DNA of 6,133 nucleotides, taken from Anaerolineales bacterium (GTDB lineage Bacteria; Chloroflexota; Anaerolineae; Anaerolineales; DRMV01). The stretch is from contig JALUBW010000027.1 of NCBI GenBank assembly GCA_027044735.1, positions 1 to 6,133 on the forward strand, in the 5' to 3' direction. Under the pieces are notes generated by a model. That model made no database searches and had not been told where the DNA came from. It saw only the letters and a program-made list of their open reading frames with translations. Each line of letters opens with the position of its first letter. The stretch's first letter is position 1. Position numbers and translations under genes: made by a program. Positions 1 to 5,327 of the stretch are shown here, piece by piece.

Positions 1-38
1 GCGAGGCTCAGCGGGGGAGGGGTGAGATCTTGCCACAA

Positions 39-54
39 GTGCGATAGATCGCAC
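39..54. repeat. Short inverted repeat, possible operator or hairpin
   Basis: GTGCGAT and ATCGCAC flank a 2-base centre, forming a 16-bp near-perfect dyad. It could be a repressor-type operator for the downstream ABC operon or the remnant of an upstream gene's terminator. There is no U-tract after it, so a rho-independent terminator is unlikely. No protein partner is visible in the window. Confidence 0.4.
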
Positions 55-123
55 CTTTCGCAACAACTGAAATCTTGTTTGAAAACGCATTACGCCGTGC
101 CCGTAGAAACGCTTGTTTTCATG

Positions 124-158
124 TCATGGCGAGCCGCCGTAGGCGGCGAAGCCATCCC
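124..158. repeat. Hairpin-forming interspersed repeat (GTCAT-GGCGAG type)
   Basis: The outer arms ATGGC (126-130) and GCCAT (151-155) enclose an inner stem GCCGCC-like (133-138) paired with GGCGGC (142-147) around a GTA loop, with a small GA/GAA internal loop between the stems. The layout resembles the abundant 'GTCATTGCGAG ... GCGAAGCAAT' palindromic units dispersed between genes in many environmental bacteria, including Chloroflexota; that resemblance is from memory. Its presence shows that this stretch is intergenic, which argues against extending the ABC gene upstream to position 75. Confidence 0.55.
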
Positions 159-206
159 CCAAACAGTGAGGGAGACCGCGTAACTCTTGACAAAAGAGAG
201 GGGTTT

Positions 207-1121
207 ATGGAAACGATTGTCAAAGTTAGCAACTTGGTCAAGCGCTACGGCAGCTTTACCGCCGTGGACCATATTTCCTTTTCCGTCTCCAAAGGAGAAG
301 TATTTGCCCTGCTGGGGCCAAACGGCGCCGGAAAAACTTCCACGATTCGGGTGCTGATGGGTATATTGCATCCGGATGAGGGCAAAGTGCAACTCTTCGG
401 CAAGGAACCACACGAGGTACGCCACCTTGTGGGGTATCTGCCGGAAGCGCGCGGCCTCTATCGCGGCGCCCGCTTGCTGCCCCTTCTCACCTACTTGGGC
501 ACGCTAAAAGGGCTGCCAGAAGCAAAGGCGCGCGCAAGCGCCCTTGCTTGGCTAAAGCGCTTTGGGTTAGAAAAATGGGCAAAGCGCAAAGTGCGCGAAC
601 TTTCTCACGGCATGCAGCAAAAGGCACAACTGGCAGTTGCCTTGATGCACGACCCTGCGATGCTTATACTGGATGAGCCGTTTCAGGGGTTGGATCCGGT
701 CAATGTGCAAATTGTGAAGGATTTGGTAAGCGAGGCGCGCGAATCCGGCAAAACGGTGCTGTTGAGTTCACATCAGTTGGTGCACGTTGAGGCGCTGGCC
801 GACAGAATAGCGCTCATCAACAACGGCAAAATTGTTGCCTACGGAACGCTGGAAGAATTGAAGCGACGCTATTCCCGCGGTGACGTTGCGCTCAAATTGG
901 AAAACGATGCACCATTGCCGGACGGTTTGCCCATCACAAAGGCATGGCGCGAAGGCGAGAGTTGGCATCTACTCCCTCAAAGCGGCACTTCCCCAAAGGA
1001 AATCCTGCGTTTGCTTGTGGAAGCAGGCGCTCCGGTAGAACGCTATGAAGTGGTTTACCCCTCACTGGAAGAAATTTTCTTGCGGGCGGTAGAAGAGAGT
1101 GACGAAAGCCAAGGGAGGTAA
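207..1121 (+). CDS. ABC transporter ATP-binding protein, NatA/YhaQ type
   Basis: This is the cytoplasmic ATPase subunit of an ABC-2 exporter and powers the permease encoded directly downstream. Of 304 residues, the visible motifs in order are Walker A GPNGAGKT (37-44), a Q-loop region GYLPEARGLY (76-85) of the kind seen in NatA/YhaQ proteins, signature LSHGMQQ (132-138), Walker B MLILDEP with the catalytic Glu (152-158), D-loop GLD (161-163) and H-loop His189. After residue ~225 comes a C-terminal accessory domain of the type common in ABC-2 ATPases. The ATG at 207 is preceded by a purine-rich SD (AGAGAGGGG); the same frame is open back to 75, but that part crosses a palindromic repeat and encodes a low-complexity Arg-rich stretch. 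The length is normal for the family. NatA homologues are linked to Na+ or drug export, but the substrate cannot be read from sequence. Confidence 0.93.
   Translation: METIVKVSNLVKRYGSFTAVDHISFSVSKGEVFALLGPNGAGKTSTIRVLMGILHPDEGKVQLFGKEPHEVRHLVGYLPEARGLYRGARLLPLLTYLGTLKGLPEAKARASALAWLKRFGLEKWAKRKVRELSHGMQQKAQLAVALMHDPAMLILDEPFQGLDPVNVQIVKDLVSEARESGKTVLLSSHQLVHVEALADRIALINNGKIVAYGTLEELKRRYSRGDVALKLENDAPLPDGLPITKAWREGESWHLLPQSGTSPKEILRLLVEAGAPVERYEVVYPSLEEIFLRAVEESDESQGR
1113..1118 (+). promoter_or_regulatory. Strong SD for the permease inside the preceding gene
   Basis: GGGAGG sits six bases before the ATG at 1125 and overlaps the last codons of the ATPase gene. With only three bases between the stop and the next ATG, the two genes are probably translationally coupled. 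Confidence 0.8.
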
Positions 1122-1124
1122 AAG

Positions 1125-2357
1125 ATGAACTGGCAGAAAGTATTTCGCGTGGCATCCTACGAATTCCGCACAAACGTGGTGCGCGGTGGATACTTATTCG
1201 CTACATTCGGAATCCCCCTGCTGGGGCTTGTGGTGGTAATGATATTGCACGCTATCAACACCCACTCCATCGCTAAAGTGGAAACCACAAAGGTGAGCAC
1301 TGGGCACATAGCCGTTTACGATCGCTCCGGCATTTTGCCGCGAGGCGCTCCCCTGCCCCGCCCTTTTGTGGCCGTTCCGGATTTTGAAAAAGCGAAAGAA
1401 GAAACGGCAGAAAACAAGTTCCGAGCATTAGTGCTAATCCCAACAGGCTATACGAAACAGCACAAGGTGACCGTTTACGCAACTAAAGGGATTGCCGACC
1501 TTGACAACGTGGTAAGACAACTCGGCTATTTGCTCCTCTACGCCCGCCTAAGCCCACATTATTTGCCTGCAGAGGCACAACGCGTTCTCCAACCGATCAG
1601 GATGAACCTGGTGCTGATAACTAAAAAGTCCGAGGTCAGTGGCGCAGGAAGAATGTTTGCGGGGTACGTTTTGAGTATGGTTTTCTTCACTGCTATTTTC
1701 ATCTCAGCAGGTTATCTGCTTCAAAGCGTTGCAACGGAAAAGGAAAGCCACTTGATTGAAATTTTGCTTTCCTCGCTCAATTCTATGGAATTGCTTTGGG
1801 GCAAAGTTATTGGGTTGGCAGGGTTAGGTTTGTTACAAGTTGTGGTGTGGCTGGCAAGTGTGTGGTATTTAGGCAAATACGTTTCAATAGGAATTCAAGA
1901 TTTTGAAATGCCGCTCGAACAACTAATGCACCCCGATTTGCAGGTCATAATAACGGCCTTGGTAATTATGCCGCTTGGCTACATTACCTATGGTTTGCTT
2001 TTAGCGGGTTTTGGGGCTCTTGGGGATAACTTCCGCGAAAGCCAACAGTTCTCTGCTGTTGTTTCTTTCCTTGCAGTGATACCTTTTATGTTCAATTACC
2101 TTTTCTTTGTGCATCCTAATAGTTGGGTGGTGCGCGCGTTCTGCTATTTTCCCCTTACCGCTCCGGTAGCGGTTTTCCTGCGGCTTTCCGCAGGGCCGGT
2201 TCCTTGGTGGGACCTTGGAATCTCGTTTGCCGCGCTTGCTTTGGGAGCGGCTGTTAGCCTATGGATAGGAGTAAGGCTGTTTAGAGTTGGAGTTTTGCTT
2301 GCCGGCAAGCGGCCTTCTTTCAAAGAAGTTTGGAAGATATTGAAAAATCCGGCTTAG
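1125..2357 (+). CDS. ABC-2 type permease, NatB/YhaP type
   Basis: This is the membrane subunit of the exporter whose ATPase is encoded 3 bp upstream. The 410-residue protein has an N-terminal membrane segment (about 23-43), then a large extracytoplasmic domain (about 45-175), and then roughly six further hydrophobic segments (about 178-200, 227-249, 273-298, 309-329, 338-355, 364-388). Between the second and third segments lies ATEKESHLIEILLSS (203-217), the well-known coupling-helix signature of the NatB/ABC2_membrane_3 family, followed by the expected 'GKVIGL' stretch. Length and topology match intact NatB-like permeases. The ATG has a strong GGGAGG SD. It forms a two-gene operon with the ATPase, closed by the terminator at 2383-2432. 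Transported substrate unknown. Confidence 0.92.
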   Translation: MNWQKVFRVASYEFRTNVVRGGYLFATFGIPLLGLVVVMILHAINTHSIAKVETTKVSTGHIAVYDRSGILPRGAPLPRPFVAVPDFEKAKEETAENKFRALVLIPTGYTKQHKVTVYATKGIADLDNVVRQLGYLLLYARLSPHYLPAEAQRVLQPIRMNLVLITKKSEVSGAGRMFAGYVLSMVFFTAIFISAGYLLQSVATEKESHLIEILLSSLNSMELLWGKVIGLAGLGLLQVVVWLASVWYLGKYVSIGIQDFEMPLEQLMHPDLQVIITALVIMPLGYITYGLLLAGFGALGDNFRESQQFSAVVSFLAVIPFMFNYLFFVHPNSWVVRAFCYFPLTAPVAVFLRLSAGPVPWWDLGISFAALALGAAVSLWIGVRLFRVGVLLAGKRPSFKEVWKILKNPA

Positions 2358-2382
2358 ATGCTTGAATGTCAAAGTTTGATGG

Positions 2383-2432
2383 AACGAGGAGAAACTTTGG
2401 GAAATGAAGAAGTTTCTCCTCGTTTTGCTTTT
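2383..2432 (+). terminator. Rho-independent terminator of the ABC operon
   Basis: A perfect 15-bp stem (2383-2397 with 2410-2424) encloses a 12-base loop and runs into TTTTGCTTTT. It begins 25 bases after the permease stop. On the opposite strand no U-tract follows the stem, so it should act mainly on + strand transcription. Confidence 0.9.
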
Positions 2433-2457
2433 AGTGAAAACGTGGTTTAAAGGTTAA

Positions 2458-2612
2458 AGTGCGGGAAAAAATTGGCCATTTTAGAGGGCAAAAATTGGCT
2501 AAGCCGCGGGAAATTTTTGGCATTGCCGCAGGAAAAAATTGGCTAAGCCGCGGGAAGGTTTTGTCCCCCTTGTGGGAAATCGGCGTCTTCACCGAGGGAA
2601 ATTTTTGGCGCT
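2458..2612. repeat. Tandem 22-bp iteron-like array, about seven units
   Basis: Units with core GGGAAAWWWTTGGC recur with cores starting at 2463, 2486, 2508, 2530, 2552, 2574 and 2596. The first step is 23 bp and all later steps are exactly 22 bp. Units 1, 3 and 7 match the core fully, units 2 and 4 differ at one base, unit 5 at three or four, and unit 6 keeps mainly the 5' half. Junctions between the central units carry GGC-N3-GCC. A spacing near two helical turns is typical of plasmid iterons bound on one DNA face by a Rep protein. The array covers the last part of the - strand initiator-like gene, including its stop at 2543-2545. The repeat pattern is seen directly; the replication-origin role is inferred from the neighbours. 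Confidence 0.75.
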
Positions 2613-4129
2613 TCTGTGGAAAGCGCGGCGAGCGCTTCGGCGGCTCTTCCGAGGATGTCGTTTGGGGCGGTTGTGCTTGTGGCTCGCCGCAACAAGCCGA
2701 GGGCTTCTTCCATCTTTCCTGCTTTCATCAATTCTTGCAACGTTACCAGCAGCGAAAAGTCTTTTTGCTGAATGCACGAAGCCATCAGCATAGTTGCCAC
2801 GCGGTAAGCCGCTTCGTCCTCGGGGGTGAGGGGATCTACCGTTTGGACTGCAATTTTGAAAGCGGCGCTTCTGCTTGCTTCTCGGCGCACAAAAGCGGCG
2901 GCGGGCGGGGTGTGAATATCGGGCGGGGCGTCTAACGGCAGCGGCGGAATGAGGTCGCGCACGTAGCGGATTTTTTTGAGGCGCGCTTGCCAAGCAATTT
3001 CGCGGGCGCTTTTTCGCAAAATGCGGAATCCCCCGGCGCCGCGCTGCCCTCCCCTTTCGGCTTCGTGGCGCAGAGCGATGTAAATCCACGCCAGTGTGTG
3101 CCCAAGGCGGGGCAGGTGGCGTTGGATGAAGTACCATGTGATGAACAGTTTGCCCGCGCTTTCCAAGATGGCCGTTTCTAACAATTCGGCCATTTGGAGC
3201 GCTTTTGCCGTTTCTTCTTGGGGGAGGTGAAGCCTTTGCAAGTGCTCTGCCACTGCTTCGCGCACGGTCTGCACCTGCTCGGGCAAATCTGCCGCTTCAC
3301 CACTTGGTATCTCGGCCAAGAAAAACGAGGCCGGCAGTTGGACGGCTTGGGCAAGTGCGGCAAGCGGGTCTTGTTCAAGGCCGTGCGCTTCTAAAAATTG
3401 CATCACTTTTTGGAAGTCGTGCGGCGTGAGCGGCAAATCTGCTGTGAAAATGTAGCGGTTGGGGGCTTGGCGGTTGGCGTAAAGGTGGCGGTCGCGCTCA
3501 ACGCGCACAAGCGGCTTGAGCAGGCCGCGGTTTAGGATGTTGTTTATGGTGCGCGGCGTCAAATTGCTCCAGTATGCAAGGGTGGCGCGCTGCACCTCAA
3601 CTGCCTGACCGGAGGGAATTTTGTGCCCCGGCCCGTGCGGGGTGGTGTTGGCAAGAAAATGCGCTTGCCGCAGGGCGACGTAGAGCCAGCCAGCCCGCGT
3701 GCCAATGTAGGGCAGCCAGCGCAGGAAGTAGCCGGGGATGAACACCACGCGATGGGGCTGGATGAGGGCATCGCGCAGCCTGAGACTCAGCGCGCTGAGG
3801 TCAAGGTGCGGCGTGCGCGAAATTGGCGCGGCTTGCGGAACAATTGTTCCGCTGGCTTTTTCCGCTCGGTTCCCGCTTACGACGAATACCAGTTTTATTG
3901 GCCTGTTGAGGAGAGCGCGCAGGTAAGTTTCCAGCGTTGATTGCAGTCTGCTTTCTAACCAATCGCGCGCATAGGAGTTTGCCACCCCCACGGTGAGAGT
4001 TTCGCCGTCAAAAGAGATGGGGCGCGCATCGCGCACCCATGCCTCGTAGTCGGCACGGTTGAGCGTGTATCGCAATTGGCTGACGGCGTCGCTCCAAGCC
4101 GCTTGGGCTTGGGCTAAGAGGGAAGTCAT
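2543..4129 (-). CDS. Putative replication initiator with DnaA domain I-like N-terminus
   Basis: This 528-residue protein is probably a DNA-binding initiator of an extrachromosomal or integrated element. Residues ~9-85 look like DnaA domain I: an AW...L...L...YEAWVRDARPISFDG core, then a 'LTVGVANSYARDWLESRL' type stretch, which in DnaA contacts the DnaB helicase and other partners. Neither the DnaA AAA+ core nor its C-terminal box-binding domain follows. Instead there are two similar modules, around 127-154 and 327-354 (FI..YF......YVALR and FI..YF......YIALR), the first followed by a possible helix-turn-helix near 183-205. This could parallel the tandem winged helices of plasmid Rep proteins. 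The ATG at 4129 has GGAG eight bases upstream; an in-frame TTG at 4192 lacks an SD. The 3' end lies inside the iteron array. It could instead be a transcription regulator. Confidence 0.75.
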   Translation of the reverse strand: MTSLLAQAQAAWSDAVSQLRYTLNRADYEAWVRDARPISFDGETLTVGVANSYARDWLESRLQSTLETYLRALLNRPIKLVFVVSGNRAEKASGTIVPQAAPISRTPHLDLSALSLRLRDALIQPHRVVFIPGYFLRWLPYIGTRAGWLYVALRQAHFLANTTPHGPGHKIPSGQAVEVQRATLAYWSNLTPRTINNILNRGLLKPLVRVERDRHLYANRQAPNRYIFTADLPLTPHDFQKVMQFLEAHGLEQDPLAALAQAVQLPASFFLAEIPSGEAADLPEQVQTVREAVAEHLQRLHLPQEETAKALQMAELLETAILESAGKLFITWYFIQRHLPRLGHTLAWIYIALRHEAERGGQRGAGGFRILRKSAREIAWQARLKKIRYVRDLIPPLPLDAPPDIHTPPAAAFVRREASRSAAFKIAVQTVDPLTPEDEAAYRVATMLMASCIQQKDFSLLVTLQELMKAGKMEEALGLLRRATSTTAPNDILGRAAEALAALSTEAPKISLGEDADFPQGGQNLPAA

Positions 4130-4160
4130 CCTTCCTGCTCCGATTTCCCCGCAGAGCAGG
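4127..4160 (-). promoter_or_regulatory. SD-masking hairpin in the rep leader
   Basis: On the - strand transcript, CCUGCUC (4160-4154) is perfectly complementary to GAGCAGG (4140-4134) across a 13-base loop. The second arm contains most of the GGAG SD and ends four bases before the ATG at 4129. Folding would hide the ribosome site and lower initiator translation, as is common for plasmid rep leaders. The complementarity is seen directly; the regulation is inferred. Confidence 0.5.
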
Positions 4161-4189
4161 CAAGGCGCAGACGAGGGGCGCGACAATGC

Positions 4190-4227
4190 CAAAATGCCAC
4201 ATTTGCCGCCAAATGCTTGACAAATGC
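4190..4227. repeat. CAAATGC direct repeats and a dyad around the sRNA -35
   Basis: CAAATGC occurs at 4210-4216 and 4221-4227, 11 bp apart (one helical turn), and a related CAAAATGC lies at 4190-4197. CATTTG (4200-4205) and CAAATG (4210-4215) also form a dyad. The TTGACA box at 4217-4222 lies between the two direct repeats, so a bound protein could regulate the + strand promoter. Confidence 0.45.
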
Positions 4228-4244
4228 GACAAAGCCCCTATAAT
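4217..4244 (+). promoter_or_regulatory. Consensus sigma70-type promoter for a small RNA
   Basis: A perfect TTGACA (4217-4222) and a perfect TATAAT (4239-4244) are separated by 16 bases. The predicted start is near 4250-4252. No credible + strand gene follows, but a structured stretch and a terminator do, so it most likely drives a non-coding RNA. Confidence 0.85.
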
Positions 4245-4269
4245 TGGCAGTGGACTGGTTCTGCCAATT
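4242..4269. promoter_or_regulatory. Inverted-repeat operator sharing iteron sequence
   Basis: AATTGGCAG (4242-4250) and CTGCCAATT (4261-4269) form a perfect 9-bp inverted repeat with a 10-base centre, overlapping the -10 box and predicted start of the small-RNA promoter. AATTGGC is also the 3' end of the core in iteron units 1, 2 and 4. Plasmid rep operators often carry inverted partial iterons bound by Rep dimers, so the initiator encoded here may regulate this site. On the opposite strand TTGGCA and an A/T-rich TTATAG about 18 bases on give a weak possible rep promoter. Confidence 0.55.
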
Positions 4270-4363
4270 GATTCTGCCCGCCTGCGCCCCCAGCCTGCCC
4301 GCCGGGGCGCTTGGCTTTTAAGCCGCGACCGAATTCTGCCCTATTCGGCCAGCGGCTTTTTTA
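4251..4363 (+). ncRNA. Predicted small RNA, antisense to the rep mRNA leader
   Basis: An RNA of roughly 110 bases is predicted from the promoter at 4217-4244 to the terminator at 4320-4362. After about 29 bases it holds a GC-rich hairpin: GCGCCCC (4284-4290) with GGGGCGC (4304-4310), extended by GCC/GGC (4280-4282, 4313-4315), with a 13-base C-rich loop. The terminator hairpin follows. It lies opposite the gap between the AAA+ gene and the initiator gene, so it would be complementary to the leader of any - strand transcript reading from the ATPase gene into rep. That position and two-hairpin form match counter-transcribed RNAs that control plasmid copy number. If rep is transcribed only from a promoter downstream of 4250, the RNA would not pair with it and might act in trans or on the ATPase mRNA end. 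Confidence 0.6.
4320..4362 (+). terminator. Rho-independent terminator of the small RNA
   Basis: AAGCCGC (4320-4326) pairs with GCGGCTT (4352-4358), and inside it CCGAAT (4329-4334) pairs with ATTCGG (4343-4348) around an 8-base loop. Six T follow (4357-4362). The opposite strand has no U-tract after the stem, so it works on + strand transcripts. Its 3' end touches the stop codon of the convergent AAA+ gene (4361-4363). Confidence 0.88.
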
Positions 4364-5143
4364 TGTCTGTACCGGCATTTCCTCTAACATCCATGCTTCA
4401 ACGGTTGTCCCTTCTCCTTGCAGCAGGGTTTCTACGGCGTTTTTGCAAACAGCCAAAGTCTTGCGCGGGTTTCCTTGCGAAAGCATGTAAACCCTTTCCA
4501 TCGCTTCCGGGGTGAAGAGCGGCGTTGCTGCTCTTCCAGCGCGCCGACTTATTTCGTCCAGCACGAACACCAACGTGTCGTAGTCCCACGGGTCAAGCAA
4601 GTAGCGCACCACATTGCCTACGCCCCAGTTTTCCCAAGGGTAGTTGAAAATTTCGTAACCTGTTACGACCACGGTTGTGCGCTCCGCGAGGGTGGCTATT
4701 AGTTGCCCTTGCGCGGGGATGAGTTTGTGTGGGTCTTGGTCTACTACTATACCGGCGTATTGCCTTTCCAAAAATTCCAATAGGAGCCGGCGACGGTTTT
4801 CTTCTTCCTTTACCCGTGGAAGGCCTAAGTCGTCGTTTATGAGTTTTAGCATTCGGTTGGGGGTGCGCGGTGCTGTGGCGACGGCAAGCGGCGCAGGCAA
4901 GTGCCCTCCGGCCAAAAAGCGGGCAAAGGCCGATTTACCGCTGCCGCGCTCACCATCTATCAGCACAAGCCCTTTCTCGCGGCCAAACCACCGCTGGCGC
5001 ACTTCTTGATAAATTCGCGCCAACTGGGGGGTGGGGATGAAATAGCGCCCGTCTGCAAAATCCTCAAACGGATTTTCCAGCAGACGGAGCATTTTGAGGC
5101 GCAACATTCGTTGTAGGGGGTGTGCATCTACGGCTGAATACAT
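4361..5143 (-). CDS. AAA+ family ATPase, ExeA/Orc-like P-loop protein
   Basis: This is a stand-alone cytoplasmic P-loop ATPase of 260 residues. Walker A is GERGSGKS (64-71). A beta strand ending VVDQD (133-137) is in the Walker B position, with Gln where most AAA+ proteins have the catalytic Glu. TTVVVTG (156-162) fits sensor 1. The C-terminal stretch FTPEAMERVYMLSQGNPRK (210-228) resembles the helical lid with a sensor-2 Arg (about 227) of ExeA/TniB/Cdc6-like ATPases. An N-terminal 'ENPFEDF' (23-29) is also typical of ExeA-like domains. The ATG at 5143 has GAGG five bases upstream; a GTG at 5149 is an alternative start. It probably works with the initiator encoded 231 bp downstream, perhaps as a helicase-loader or initiator partner, but ATPases of this type also occur in transposition and secretion systems. 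Confidence 0.8.
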   Translation of the reverse strand: MYSAVDAHPLQRMLRLKMLRLLENPFEDFADGRYFIPTPQLARIYQEVRQRWFGREKGLVLIDGERGSGKSAFARFLAGGHLPAPLAVATAPRTPNRMLKLINDDLGLPRVKEEENRRRLLLEFLERQYAGIVVDQDPHKLIPAQGQLIATLAERTTVVVTGYEIFNYPWENWGVGNVVRYLLDPWDYDTLVFVLDEISRRAGRAATPLFTPEAMERVYMLSQGNPRKTLAVCKNAVETLLQGEGTTVEAWMLEEMPVQT

Positions 5144-5160
5144 TTTCACCTCGCACCCGC

Positions 5161-5189
5161 ATTATACCGCGCTCTACCGGAAATGTACA
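5161..5189 (-). promoter_or_regulatory. Promoter of the AAA+ gene
   Basis: Read on the - strand, TGTACA (5189-5184) and a perfect TATAAT (5166-5161) are 17 bases apart. The predicted start near 5154 leaves only about 11 bases of leader before the ATG at 5143, containing little more than the GAGG ribosome site. Confidence 0.75.
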
Positions 5190-5197
5190 TACCGCGG

Positions 5198-5269
5198 CGA
5201 AAAATCGCAAGTTTTAACAAAAACGGCGGCCGACGACCGCTCTTTAGTCAAAAAACTTGCTTTTTTGCG
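5198..5269. repeat. Long imperfect inverted repeat in the divergent control region
   Basis: Arms of 18 bp (5198-5215 and 5252-5269) match at 15 positions, including a perfect 9-bp GCAAGTTTT/AAAACTTGC, around a 36-base centre with a GC-rich stretch. The right arm covers the parA -35 region. It could be an operator for autoregulation of parA or a centromere-like partition site. Confidence 0.5.
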
Positions 5270-5285
5270 TTTGTGATGATATTAT
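5257..5285 (+). promoter_or_regulatory. Promoter of the parA-like gene
   Basis: TTGCTT (5257-5262) and TATTAT (5280-5285) are 17 bases apart. The TGA directly before the -10 gives an extended -10 (TGn), which offsets the weak -35. The start would be near 5292, leaving a leader of about 36 bases. Confidence 0.6.
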
Positions 5286-5313
5286 CTCGTGCAGTAACGG
5301 TTTGTTTGCTTTC

Positions 5314-5320
5314 GGGAGGA
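5314..5320 (+). promoter_or_regulatory. SD fixing the parA start
   Basis: GGGAGGA lies seven bases before the ATG at 5328 and decides this start; the KGG Walker motif begins nine residues later, as in ParA proteins without an N-terminal DNA-binding domain. Confidence 0.85.
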
Positions 5321-5327
5321 TACCGGC

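Noticed and set aside
1..47. Possible C-terminal tail of an upstream gene (stops at 23-25 or 45-47 in two frames)
   Set aside because: Too few codons remain in the window to support either frame.
187..192. Perfect TTGACA just before the ABC ATPase start
   Set aside because: A -10 box would fall inside the coding region after the ATG at 207, and no TATAAT-like sequence is there.
75..206. Upstream extension of the ABC ATPase frame
   Set aside because: It crosses a palindromic intergenic repeat, encodes an Arg-rich stretch unlike the family, and the ATG at 207 has a good SD and the expected family start.
2458..2612. CRISPR array
   Set aside because: The 22-bp units abut with no unique spacers, and no cas gene is seen.
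2459..2935. + strand reading frame of 158 codons through the repeats
   Set aside because: Its first part translates the iteron array and the rest is antisense to the well-supported rep-like gene.
4130..4192. TTG start of the rep-like gene at 4192
   Set aside because: There is no SD ahead of it, and the DnaA-like domain begins shortly after the ATG at 4129, which has GGAG at a good distance.
4186..4515. + strand frame of 109 codons over the small-RNA region
   Set aside because: It starts upstream of the predicted transcript, spans the terminator, and runs antisense into the AAA+ gene; no SD supports it.
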